Source of the DNA: Planctomycetaceae bacterium
Lineage (GTDB): Bacteria; Planctomycetota; Planctomycetia; Pirellulales; Thermoguttaceae
NCBI GenBank assembly: GCA_031259095.1
Contig: JAIRLW010000051.1
Location: forward strand, 1 to 14,892
Reading direction: 5' to 3'
DNA: 14,892 nucleotides
Numbering within the stretch: position 1 is the first letter of the stretch; each line of letters opens with the position of its first letter. A model generated the notes under the pieces. That model saw nothing but the letters and a program-made list of their open reading frames with translations, had not been told where the DNA came from and made no database searches. Shown here one piece after another: positions 7,401 to 14,743 of the stretch. The position numbers and the translations under genes are program-made.

Positions 7401-8723
7401 AATCAGACAGTCGATTTGAGTCAACATTCGGGCGGAAGCCACCGAAATAATTTCCGTTTGACGTCGGGCGGCTTCGGAATAACCCATTCGGGCAAAAATT
7501 CGGGCTAAATGCATTCGCTGGAGTTGATCGGCACGGCGTTTCGCCAATTGCCGGTTCAAATCCTGACGGCAACCGCCAAACGGTTGAAACAGTTTCTGTC
7601 GTTCCGACTGAATGCGCGGTTTCATTTTATCGGGAATTTTTTCCGACAACTGTTCGTAAAACCGATCACGGTATCCGGCAATGAGCGGCATTAAATCCGT
7701 CAACGACGTTTCCGAATCGTAAGTATGAGGCGTATCGCCGCAAACGCCGGAACCCATTAACATCGTTCCGGCTAAAACCGCTCCCGCTTCATAAAGGAGT
7801 TCGTCTTCGGGAACGGTTGCCGCTTCAGATTCGCCTGTGTAAGCGTTTTCGATTCGGCGCAAAATTCCGTCCGCCGTAACCTGATGAATCACAAAACGAC
7901 GATAATATCCGTCTTTGTCAATAAAATTAGGATCCCAAATTCCAAAATGATAATTCGGTTTACGATTTACCGGATGGTCAAAATCGTAAGCGCGTGAATC
8001 AAGGACGAGTTCTTGAAGTCTCTTTACGTCGAAACAGGATTCATACAAAATTTGCGGATCCGTTCCGCGCAAAATTTCCAACGCTTGATTGACCACCGCC
8101 TGATATTTTCCAAAAGCCGTTCCGATGCCGTCGATGTAAAGCGGAATGGGCGCAATCCATTCTTTTTCATAAGGTTGATGTTTTTCGTCGCCTTCGAGAA
8201 CAGGAATCGGACGATAACCGATGTAATCGTTTAAATCGGAAATAGTATCACGAACAATCCGCTCTGTTTCCGTCCAAGGACTTCCCTGACGCAACACGGA
8301 TTCAAATGCTTTGGCGAGAAAAAACGGATTGAAAAGATGTTCATTTGTCTGATGAAATAAAAGATCGAAATGATATTCACGATACGCGGGCAGGAAGTGT
8401 TCCCGCATCAACCGCAAAATCAAACCCGCCTGATCCTCAACACGAAATGCTTCCGATTCCTGCGACAACCGAAACAATTCCTGCTCCAAATATTCGATCA
8501 CGCGCACCGCCAAAAAAGAATTATTTTCGTTGTGTTTGGGATCATGGAGCATTGGCTTGGCAGACATGGCGACCAATCGAGAATCTGATGACGCCAGTTT
8601 GGCGTAGAGAGTATTCAGAGATTGAAAAAAACGGATATCTCTGTTTCCAGACGAAAAGTTCAGGTATCCGAGAACTTCTTTAATCACGTCAGGCGAATCG
8701 ATTTTCAGCAACGAATCATTCAT
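4410..8723 (-). CDS. Large cytosolic protein of unknown function, 1437 aa
   Basis: No family is recognised. The ATG at 8723 gives MNDSLLKIDS with no signal peptide, and no convincing membrane helix occurs anywhere, so it is probably cytosolic. The first ~655 residues are mostly amphipathic helices with scattered paired-helix patterns (for example LARIFARMGYSEAARRQTEI and KAYVLLAEALLDQQDPVASM), suggestive of TPR-like solenoid folding. Around 660-690 lies a low-complexity linker of N, K, T, D and E. At about 745-795 a basic patch (KSRKPRKKKPRDP) is followed by a strongly acidic stretch (SLDDDDMFSELDELFPP). The remaining ~600 residues are again helical, with many W, R and E residues. The layout is two helical halves joined by a disordered charged linker, as in scaffold or adaptor proteins, but this is inference from composition. 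The ATPase gene lies upstream in the same direction, 263 bp away. Its stop codon lies in the end of the adjacent repeat element. Confidence 0.85.
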   Translation of the reverse strand: MNDSLLKIDSPDVIKEVLGYLNFSSGNRDIRFFQSLNTLYAKLASSDSRLVAMSAKPMLHDPKHNENNSFLAVRVIEYLEQELFRLSQESEAFRVEDQAGLILRLMREHFLPAYREYHFDLLFHQTNEHLFNPFFLAKAFESVLRQGSPWTETERIVRDTISDLNDYIGYRPIPVLEGDEKHQPYEKEWIAPIPLYIDGIGTAFGKYQAVVNQALEILRGTDPQILYESCFDVKRLQELVLDSRAYDFDHPVNRKPNYHFGIWDPNFIDKDGYYRRFVIHQVTADGILRRIENAYTGESEAATVPEDELLYEAGAVLAGTMLMGSGVCGDTPHTYDSETSLTDLMPLIAGYRDRFYEQLSEKIPDKMKPRIQSERQKLFQPFGGCRQDLNRQLAKRRADQLQRMHLARIFARMGYSEAARRQTEIISVASARMLTQIDCLITESHLRIDHGKLEEAAENLPKIEELIRRGINCGAIVDPWTILGFGATFSLFHTVENSIHDHRVDDLINLMEEIFDLYSRLQKEAAAAGNGDLQSDLSDKMSDLAGWWDQYGSTEVSGLESFSGLEAWESAAIVSTALAVWYKAGTAAGDVAFWNRHVDRFRSTKAYVLLAEALLDQQDPVASMALMMHWLSNSERVPLTEGDYTFHSIALRWMEQLWKSPKNKEENENTDKNKTDKKNTDNNKTDKNTESTPNAVVLLPSKKEVLPLSPLERWTHTKKFFDFTEANADEYWDIPDIELSDDKFENGDQHGRKSRKPRKKKPRDPMLGDSLDDDDMFSELDELFPPSDEPYHPKDSIYGAAYENVTYQDTTDDGIDDSLMDTPNPLGFNADDDLEIVTETERISDRLTFIVTMSKLWKYVTEKIAGLKPEEIDAALSQDIVQYLNSWLSQIVTYCNDLNELLRTVSAYKVPPPRGTADSLLEYDRHRGTKEILLDRIIWTHVEVCDAKMILESYLGSQHWRNVTDAWQRAVLDVNYAVFHNDIKTVRKLWQQMLRVLSRETILYVPTSRGGAAWNIVRCRCIQQAIMRLMEYAPRLGLLAESFQILETIQEMEEMNTISPGAITEFDRLVETVTRAITKCVAISSKKWKVKSSGSEAGLQNIALVEYMERIIEQLLSSWLSHSRQIRISPIESIVDRTYWDEIKRFIQRYGHDIFTQQNMGFGNLRAMLHQGVNNYLRSLQKIKRDEGEVEMAAKLLEDIENDHIDWDTAVSRLEIIFESIAENYSEYVDYNSTTTHSDHGEKLYMLLDMLRVQIGYERISWNLKPVYWVHDAMIRAGCEDAALLWERAVARRSVHAAEDHLRSYTRLSEKYGMWLPSVHERLQERFVRPLQIDRMCGLVPKAVRQVREDGMKTDAFNELYEQIENFAKEPMGVGFEMPEWLTALQDEVMSTRTDTPTTEEEKDKEVFSSAPHFEQVCITRSQLEKILETLNKKEKF

Positions 8724-8845
8724 TTGGCTCGTTCCGGTAAAATATCGGATTTTGATATTAGGAGACGGTTTAAACTCAATTAAATATAGTTTAGTCGAAA
8801 AGCGTCACAGGTCTAGGGGGCAAGAAAAAGTTGAAAAATAGAAAA

Positions 8846-8975
8846 AGGGAACTCTAAAAATTCGTTTTTTAACCACAATGTTTTATGAAAACTCATTTGT
8901 CCCGATAACAAAAGACTTTAGGGACGATAGGGACTAATGGGACAGTGGTTAAAAAACGAGTTTTTAGCGATTTCC
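8846..8975. repeat. Palindromic element with 9-bp GACTAATGG-like units and facing 20-bp borders
   Basis: The left border (AGGGAACTCTAAAAATTCGT from 8846, then TTTTTAACCAC) and the right border (GTGGTTAAAAAACGAGTTTT, 8945-8964, continuing to TTTCC) are inverted repeats over nearly 30 bp. The core is a short GTCCC arm (about 8899) facing an extended arm made of 9-bp units, GACTTTAGG, GACGATAGG and GACTAATGG, at 8914-8940. It fills the gap between the ATPase gene and the 1437-aa gene, so it would be transcribed as a hairpin if they form one operon. The rest of the gap (8724-8845) shows no gene. Confidence 0.7.
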
Positions 8976-8986
8976 GGATCAATTAT

Positions 8987-10222
8987 TCAGAACAATTTGC
9001 GATAAACATAATCGGAATACCAATAAGGACCAACCGTATTCAAGTCAATTCCCTGAAAAAAAAGTTCGTCGAGGGCGCGTGTTGATTTGATGTCGCCATG
9101 CGCGTCTTTGTAGAGAATCCAGACTTCCGTCGGATCCATCTGATCAACCAACGTAATCTGATTCGTTGTAACCAAAAACTGCGTTCCGCCTTTTTCATTA
9201 ACAAAATGCCGTGCCAACTCGACAAAGACTTTCATTTGTTCTTCGTCCATGTACGCGGCAGGTTCTTCGATTCCAATAAGCGGTATGGGAATAGGGTCTT
9301 CAAATTGAAGAACGTGGAAAAAAAGTCGGAGCAAACCTTCACTCACCTGATCCGCAAAAAACGGTTGTTCCTGACCGGTCATAAAAAAAGAAAGAATCTG
9401 ACGCCCCGATTCGTTGGTCTCACACGTAATCCTTTCAACACCGGGAAGATGATTTGCAATAACATTCAAAATTTCTTGAAGATCCGAACCGTGTTTTGCG
9501 CGAAAACGTTTAATTTCAGCAACAAGAGAAGTTCCTTTGTTGGATTTACGAGTTCGCGGGGTCAACCCGAAAGCATTGTCTGGAAAATAACAGGCGTGAT
9601 GGAATTGTTCCAAATGACGTTTTAGTTGGGGAACATCCGGCAAATTCTCATAATTGGCTAACGCCGTTAAAGCAAGATGTTTATTATCGGTTCGTTTGAC
9701 AAACTCCAATTCCGATGCTCCGGCGCCGTACCAAGGATTGAGATGTCGCACTAATTTCTCGCCGTTTTGAAAAAGAAGAATCGGCGTAACACCGCTATGT
9801 TCGCTGTTTCGGCAAATGAGGGCTTCGGTTTCAATATAAGCGTATTGTGTTCCGGGTTTCTTTTCGATATTAATAGCATAAGTCAAGGGACTGCCGGGAT
9901 CAGCACATGCCCGATAAACTAAACCAAAAGAAATCGGACCTTTGCCGCCGCGATGATAAACAGCATCAAAACCTCCTCGTTTGTTCAGCGCATCATCCAA
10001 CCCATGTTCCAAGCAATCCGAAATAAATGAAAAAAGATCAAGCATGGTACTTTTTCCTGTACCGCTTGCACCAATAAATGTGGTGAACGGAGTCAATTCA
10101 TACGGCGATAGGTCAGCGCCGATATCCATAACCATTGATTGATGAAAACTGGAGCCTATGGCAATCTGCTTCACACCTTTATAATTTTTGATCCAAAATC
10201 CTTCGACAATTGTAGGTAACAC
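8987..10222 (-). CDS. AAA-type (SMC/ABC-like) P-loop ATPase, AAA_21 class
   Basis: The 411-aa product is a soluble ATPase related to the SMC/RecF/ABC fold. The N-terminus (IVEGFWIKNYKGVKQIAI) is the usual leading strand pair. Walker A is GASGTGKST (51-59). A signature-like loop, DQVSEGLLRLFF, lies near 290, and Walker B, PLIGIEEPAAYM with a double Glu, near 312-323. After it the switch segment reads FLVTTNQITLVDQM. Relatives normally have a His (TTHS) there; here it is Asn, which is noteworthy because that His contacts the gamma-phosphate. The C-terminus is short, with no TOPRIM or nuclease domain. The length fits single-domain predicted ATPases often annotated only as 'AAA family'. Such proteins occur in defence and repair contexts, but no partner gene is here, so the function is open. 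The start is GTG at 10222: the ATG 25 bases upstream is out of frame. It is divergent from the secretin gene. Confidence 0.85.
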   Translation of the reverse strand: MLPTIVEGFWIKNYKGVKQIAIGSSFHQSMVMDIGADLSPYELTPFTTFIGASGTGKSTMLDLFSFISDCLEHGLDDALNKRGGFDAVYHRGGKGPISFGLVYRACADPGSPLTYAINIEKKPGTQYAYIETEALICRNSEHSGVTPILLFQNGEKLVRHLNPWYGAGASELEFVKRTDNKHLALTALANYENLPDVPQLKRHLEQFHHACYFPDNAFGLTPRTRKSNKGTSLVAEIKRFRAKHGSDLQEILNVIANHLPGVERITCETNESGRQILSFFMTGQEQPFFADQVSEGLLRLFFHVLQFEDPIPIPLIGIEEPAAYMDEEQMKVFVELARHFVNEKGGTQFLVTTNQITLVDQMDPTEVWILYKDAHGDIKSTRALDELFFQGIDLNTVGPYWYSDYVYRKLF

Positions 10223-10276
10223 GCGGACTCTCGCTACTCGTGTTCATGTTTCTTTGCCTTCAACGGACACAATTAA

Positions 10277-10344
10277 AAGGTTAAGTGTGTCGAACTAGAA
10301 AACATTAAATAAGGTTAAGTGTGCTGAACTAGAAAACATTAAAT
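10277..10344. repeat. Two tandem 34-bp repeats in the divergent intergenic region
   Basis: The unit begins AAGGTTAAGTGTG and ends GAACTAGAAAACATTAAAT. Copy one is 10277-10310 and copy two 10311-10344, with only two adjacent mismatches (TC versus CT). They lie 55-122 bp upstream of the ATPase GTG and about 260-330 bp upstream of the secretin start, between divergent genes, so they could be paired binding sites for a regulator. A recent duplication without function is equally possible. There are only two copies and no spacer, so this is not a CRISPR array. Confidence 0.8.
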
Positions 10345-10395
10345 TTTATCTTATTATCCCATAACCAACCCGAAAGTCAATAGATTCGCCACCTT

Positions 10396-10492
10396 CGTTT
10401 TTTAACCACAACGTTTTATAAAAACTTACTCATTAGTCCCTATTGTCCCTAATGTCCTATAAGAAGGGACAATAGGGCCTAATGGGACAAAT
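10396..10492. repeat. Palindromic element with GTCCCTATT/GTCCCTAAT 9-bp units
   Basis: The left part (10396-10426, beginning CGTTTTTTAACCACAACG) matches 8863-8893 at 29 of 31 positions, so this belongs to the same family as the 8846 element. The arms are GTCCCTATT-GTCCCTAAT-GTCCTAT (from 10436) and its imperfect complement AGGGACAATAGGGCCTAATG (from 10465). The outer TCTAAAAA border motif is absent on both sides. It lies just upstream of the putative secretin promoter. Confidence 0.7.
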
Positions 10493-10510
10493 GAATTTTC
10501 AGGATTGCTC

Positions 10511-10539
10511 TTGATTCAATTCGGACAAATAGTTACTAT
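10511..10539 (+). promoter_or_regulatory. Possible sigma-70-type promoter for the secretin gene
   Basis: TTGATT (10511-10516) and TACTAT (10534-10539) are separated by 17 bp, and each matches the housekeeping consensus at four of six bases. Transcription would begin near 10546, leaving about 60 bases of leader before the ATG at 10605 and almost none before the ATG at 10548. This is weak evidence from sequence alone. Confidence 0.3.
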
Positions 10540-10604
10540 TCGGTTTGATGTTCCCCTCGCTTCAGCGGAATGACAGTCCCTTTGGATTTTCACAAACCGG
10601 CACA

Positions 10605-13600
10605 ATGTTTATTTCATTTTGTAAATTCCGTATTGTTCCATTGTTCATTGGTTTTGCTCTGATTTTCGGACAATTTCCTATCGTCGCCCAATCAACAATT
10701 GCTGAACCAACAATTGCCGAACCAACAAAAATCGTATCGCAGCCCCAAACCTCCGAACCGACCGTTTATCGCGTTCGGAGTCAACAAATTAGCGAAATCG
10801 AAAAACAACTCCAACTCCAATTCGCTAAAGAATCCAGTTTTTCCGTAATCATCAAACCGGATTTTGAACCGGAAACGTATCGTGTTTGTGTTTTAGCGTC
10901 GGAGTCGGTTCATCGGAAAATCCCTGATATTCTACGACATTATGCGGTTTTACTGCCCAAAAACAGGGAACAATCGCTTGTCTCTATTGAACCTCAATCG
11001 GTTCCGGTATTCCAGCCGCAAGAACAACATCGGAATCCCAATCATTCGGTAATCACTTCGGTTTCGTCTTCCGTTTCTCCCGTTTCTCCGTCAACACCCC
11101 AACATTCCGTTTCCATCGCCATTCCAACCACATCGCCGCGTCCTCCTGAAACCGAAATCGCCCACCCATCGCCGACCACTCCGGCGTTACCGATGTTGTT
11201 GCCGCCGGTAACTCCGTCAAGTCATTCCAATTCGGTACCGATGTTGCCGTTGCCGATTCCGGCGGAGTCGCATTCTCCTCATCATTATTATTCCAAAACG
11301 GGACAAAATAATCATTTTAATGCGGGGCAAGCCCCATCGCTCGCTGGGCAGAGTCATGAGGATCAATTACGTGATTCGTTTACGCCGACGAATGTTTCAA
11401 TGTCCCGAATTGAACAAACCGTTCGGATGTTGCTCGGAGCAAAAATTGCGGAAATGAGTCCGAATCGGTTGTTGATTTCGGTGGAACGTCATCAGGTCCG
11501 ACAGGATTGCACGTTGGAGATTGATCGGGAGAACAATCGTTTTTTGATTGTTGGCAACCGGAATTTTTGCGATCAGTTAGTTCAGTTGATTAACGCGATT
11601 GACCAGCCCGAACCGCCGCAGGGTTGGGAACGCCGTTTCGTTCCGATTTCCAACATTAAACCGGAATCCATTACGAAGATTATGGAGTGGAGCCGTTCCC
11701 CGAAACGGTTGGAGCGTCCTGCGCGAGGGGTGATGTTCGAGCCGGTTTCGCCAACGCCCAATGATTCTAATCCGCGATTGGAATTTCGACGGAAGGAGAG
11801 TTATCATTTACCTTCGCCGGTTCAGGATTCCTTTCGAGATTCCGTTCCGACCCAAACCAATCATCTTCCAACCGTTCCCAAACAGCCGGAATTATCGACC
11901 AAACCGCCGGAACTATCGAAATCGCCAAAACATCTCGATCCGCGGCGTAATCCGGTGATTCAGTTGGTTGGTTATCAATTTGAACAGGGCGATGTTGGCG
12001 GAGGAATAAGCGGTTCAGACAGAGGAACGGGCGGAAATATCAACATGGTTATTAACGGCAATCCGAATCCGATGTTGTCAACGGATTCGGATAATGCGGG
12101 CATGGAAGTCGTCAACGATTTCCATTATCAGATTTTGCCCGACCTTGACGTGTTAATTATCGACGCTTCGGGCGCGGAGGTGGCGCGGTTTACGGAGATG
12201 ATTCGTCAAATTGAGGAGTTGAGTAAAATTGCGGAACCGCAGATTGAAGTTTATTATTTGAAGCATGTCAATTGTATTTCGTTGAATTACGTTATTGGAC
12301 AGATTTATCTTGATCTTTTCCGCACGAAACAGGGAGCGGTTAAAATTCTCCCCATGATTAACCCCAACGCGATGCTTTTAGTGGGTTGGGGACGGTCATT
12401 GGAAACGATGCGGGATTTGATTGAAACGTTGGATAAACCGGTTGCGGTGGAAAATAGTTTATTGCAGGTGTTTCGTCTTAAACATGCGTCGGCGGCGTAT
12501 GCGTTGACCGTTTTACGCGGGACGTATCCGGCGGTTTCGGTGCAAAATTCCGCGTTTGCCCAACGTGTCCAGATGTTTACAGACTCCCGTACCAACGCCA
12601 TTATTGTTCAGGCGGGACCGAATGATATAAAAGATATTGAACGGATTATCGCGGAGATCGATGTTCCGGGGGCGGGACCGAAGTTGCAGATTAAACCGTT
12701 CAAGTTGAAACACACGTTAGCCCCGGACCTGGCGCAAGTATTAAACGGCGCGATTACGTCGGGAACCGCCGGAACCGCCGATCAAAAATTACCGGCATTG
12801 GAGTTGTTGATCCAGGACGAAAAAGGAAGACGTTTAATTGAATCGGGAATCATGGCGGATGTGCGGGTTTCGCTGGATGCGCGAAATAACACCATCATTG
12901 TTACCGCGCCGGAACATTGTATGGCGTTCATGGAAGAACTGATTATCATGTTGGATTCGCCGTCGGCAACCGCAGAGGTTAAGGTATTCCAGATATTGTA
13001 CGGCGACGCGAATGCGATGGTGAACACGTTGCGGTCATTGATTCCGACGCAAGTGGAAGGTCAGGTCGGACCGCAACTTCCGGGCGCAGCGGACGAAGAC
13101 AACTTAACTCCGATTCGTTTTGCAGTGGATACCCGAACCAATTGTATTCTTGCCGCCGGAGCGTCGAATGATTTGAAAATTATCGAGGCGTTGTTGCTGA
13201 GTCTTGACCGCGAAGATCAACAGACGCGGAAACAGTATGTTTATGCGCTCAAGAGTATGACGGCCAAGGCGGTCGCGTTAGCGATCAATGAATATATTCG
13301 GAGCAAGCGGGAAATTCAACGGCAGGCGCCGGGGGTGATTAGTCCGTATCAGCAGATTGAAAGCGAAGTGATTGTGATTCCCGAACATGTCAGCAATTCG
13401 TTGATTGTGAGTGCAACGCCAAGATATTACGACGAGATTCTGAACCTGATTAAGGAGATTGACAAATCTCCGCCTCAAGTGGTGATTCAGGTATTGATTG
13501 GCGAGGTAACATTGGGCGACACGAGCGAATTGGGCGCAGAACTTGGTATTCAGGATTCGTTGTTGTTTAATCGCAGTACGTTCAACAACATCACGCAAGG

Positions 13601-14636
13601 AACGCGGACAATGACGCGGACAGAAAACGGAATTACGACAACGATTGAGGAACCGGTGATTACGAGTGGTTCGGTTGTTCCGGGTTGGCTGTTTAACGAA
13701 AACCCGTCAACATCTCTTTCTAACGGGGTTAATTCGGACGCGTTGAATACGGTGGGCAATGTCGGTTCGCAACTGTTGACGAATTTTGCGACCGGACGGG
13801 TCGGCGCGGAAACGGGATTTGGCGGTTTGGTGTTTTCGGCGAACAGCGACGCAATAAGTATTATGCTTCGGGCGTTGCGGGAGACCAACCGGATTGAAAT
13901 TTTGAGTCATCCGCAGATTACGGCGATGAATAATCAGGAAGCGTTGATTCGTGTTGGTCAAAAAGTTCCGCGTTATAAAGGAGTAACGATGAACGCCAAC
14001 ACTTCGGCGGCTCATATTGAAGACACCGATGTTGGTTTGACGTTAATGGTCAAGCCGAACATCAGTCCCGAAGGCAATGTGGTGATGCTGGTGATGGTAG
14101 AAAAAACAAAACTTAGTAATGTTGACGCAGTAACGGTGGGAATTGAGAGCGGACGGGAAATTCGTTCCCAAACGATTGATGGGATTCGCACGATGACGGT
14201 GCTTAGTGCGGCGGACAATGAGACGGTGGTACTGGGCGGTTTGATTTCAAAGGAAAATCAGGAACTTCAACGTAAAGTTCCGTTGTTATCGGACATTCCG
14301 ATTCTGGGAAAGTTATTCCGTTATGACTACAATAAATGTCGTCGTACGGAGTTGCTGGTGATTCTCACGCCGCGAATTGTCCGCGATAAGAGCGGCATGG
14401 AACATATTAAACAGATAGAGACGGCGCGAATGAATTGGTGTTTGGGCAATGTCGTGCAATTACACGGCGATATTGGAACCTACAACACGGTGAACAAAGA
14501 ACCGTACACGGGTGACGCGGTTGTTGAATTTCCTGAACCGGTCAACATGGACAATCTAACGCCAATAACCAACGAACCGACGCCAAAACTTGCTCCAACG
14601 TTACCGGCTCCGATTTTGCCGAAGAGCAAAAATTAG
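10605..14636 (+). CDS. gspD: Large outer-membrane secretin, GspD/PulD class
   Basis: This is the multimeric outer-membrane channel subunit of a type II secretion or type IV pilus-like machine. From the ATG at 10605 it has 1343 aa with a clear signal peptide (KFRIVPLFIGFALIFGQ, cleavage near residue 28-30). In-frame starts at 10545 (TTG) and 10548 (ATG) add 19-20 residues before the signal peptide and are less likely. A Pro/Ser/His-rich region spans about 130-245. Short ring-building units follow: a first at 264-338, a partial one near 503-545, then consecutive NolW-type repeats at 546-617, 618-689, 692-787, 790-874 and 875-955, most with the pattern F-x-L-K-H then T-N-x-I-I-V and a closing I-D. 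The secretin core is at about 958-1262, ending in VPLLSDIPILGKLFRY and RTELLVILTPRIV. A Pro-rich tail of about 80 residues follows. Family members are usually about 600-750 aa with three or four N-domains, so this one would build a much longer periplasmic vestibule. No other secretion gene adjoins it. Confidence 0.92.
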   Translation: MFISFCKFRIVPLFIGFALIFGQFPIVAQSTIAEPTIAEPTKIVSQPQTSEPTVYRVRSQQISEIEKQLQLQFAKESSFSVIIKPDFEPETYRVCVLASESVHRKIPDILRHYAVLLPKNREQSLVSIEPQSVPVFQPQEQHRNPNHSVITSVSSSVSPVSPSTPQHSVSIAIPTTSPRPPETEIAHPSPTTPALPMLLPPVTPSSHSNSVPMLPLPIPAESHSPHHYYSKTGQNNHFNAGQAPSLAGQSHEDQLRDSFTPTNVSMSRIEQTVRMLLGAKIAEMSPNRLLISVERHQVRQDCTLEIDRENNRFLIVGNRNFCDQLVQLINAIDQPEPPQGWERRFVPISNIKPESITKIMEWSRSPKRLERPARGVMFEPVSPTPNDSNPRLEFRRKESYHLPSPVQDSFRDSVPTQTNHLPTVPKQPELSTKPPELSKSPKHLDPRRNPVIQLVGYQFEQGDVGGGISGSDRGTGGNINMVINGNPNPMLSTDSDNAGMEVVNDFHYQILPDLDVLIIDASGAEVARFTEMIRQIEELSKIAEPQIEVYYLKHVNCISLNYVIGQIYLDLFRTKQGAVKILPMINPNAMLLVGWGRSLETMRDLIETLDKPVAVENSLLQVFRLKHASAAYALTVLRGTYPAVSVQNSAFAQRVQMFTDSRTNAIIVQAGPNDIKDIERIIAEIDVPGAGPKLQIKPFKLKHTLAPDLAQVLNGAITSGTAGTADQKLPALELLIQDEKGRRLIESGIMADVRVSLDARNNTIIVTAPEHCMAFMEELIIMLDSPSATAEVKVFQILYGDANAMVNTLRSLIPTQVEGQVGPQLPGAADEDNLTPIRFAVDTRTNCILAAGASNDLKIIEALLLSLDREDQQTRKQYVYALKSMTAKAVALAINEYIRSKREIQRQAPGVISPYQQIESEVIVIPEHVSNSLIVSATPRYYDEILNLIKEIDKSPPQVVIQVLIGEVTLGDTSELGAELGIQDSLLFNRSTFNNITQGTRTMTRTENGITTTIEEPVITSGSVVPGWLFNENPSTSLSNGVNSDALNTVGNVGSQLLTNFATGRVGAETGFGGLVFSANSDAISIMLRALRETNRIEILSHPQITAMNNQEALIRVGQKVPRYKGVTMNANTSAAHIEDTDVGLTLMVKPNISPEGNVVMLVMVEKTKLSNVDAVTVGIESGREIRSQTIDGIRTMTVLSAADNETVVLGGLISKENQELQRKVPLLSDIPILGKLFRYDYNKCRRTELLVILTPRIVRDKSGMEHIKQIETARMNWCLGNVVQLHGDIGTYNTVNKEPYTGDAVVEFPEPVNMDNLTPITNEPTPKLAPTLPAPILPKSKN

Positions 14637-14648
14637 CAACTCCGCCCT

Positions 14649-14725
14649 TTTGTCCCTAATGTCCCTTTAGTCCCTAAAGTCTCTCAAAAAAGGACTTTAG
14701 GGACTAAAGGGACTCATGGGATAAA
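14649..14725. repeat. Strong hairpin of 9-bp units downstream of the secretin gene
   Basis: A perfect 21-bp inverted pair (14661-14681 and 14693-14713; arm GTCCCTTTAGTCCCTAAAGT plus C) is joined by an 11-base loop and extended imperfectly outward. The arms are tandem 9-bp units (GTCCCTAAT, GTCCCTTTA, GTCCCTAAA). It begins 12 bases after the secretin stop, so it probably ends or stabilises that transcript, though no T-run follows. It is the same core word as in the elements at 2175, 8846 and 10396. Confidence 0.75.
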
Positions 14726-14743
14726 TAATCGATTAAGTAAAAT

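Noticed and set aside
8345..8683. 112-aa open frame on the + strand
   Set aside because: It lies wholly antisense to the 1437-aa gene and shows no family features.
8987..10222. ATPase as part of an anti-phage defence system
   Set aside because: The P-loop class is used in such systems, but no nuclease, reverse transcriptase or other effector gene is nearby, and the adjacent 1437-aa protein has no effector motif that I can see.
10277..10344. CRISPR array
   Set aside because: There are only two abutting copies with no spacer between them and no cas gene.
14649..14725. Classical Rho-independent terminator
   Set aside because: The stem is strong but AT-containing and not followed by a T-run, and the same core occurs elsewhere not at gene ends, so it was recorded as a repeat that may also terminate transcription.
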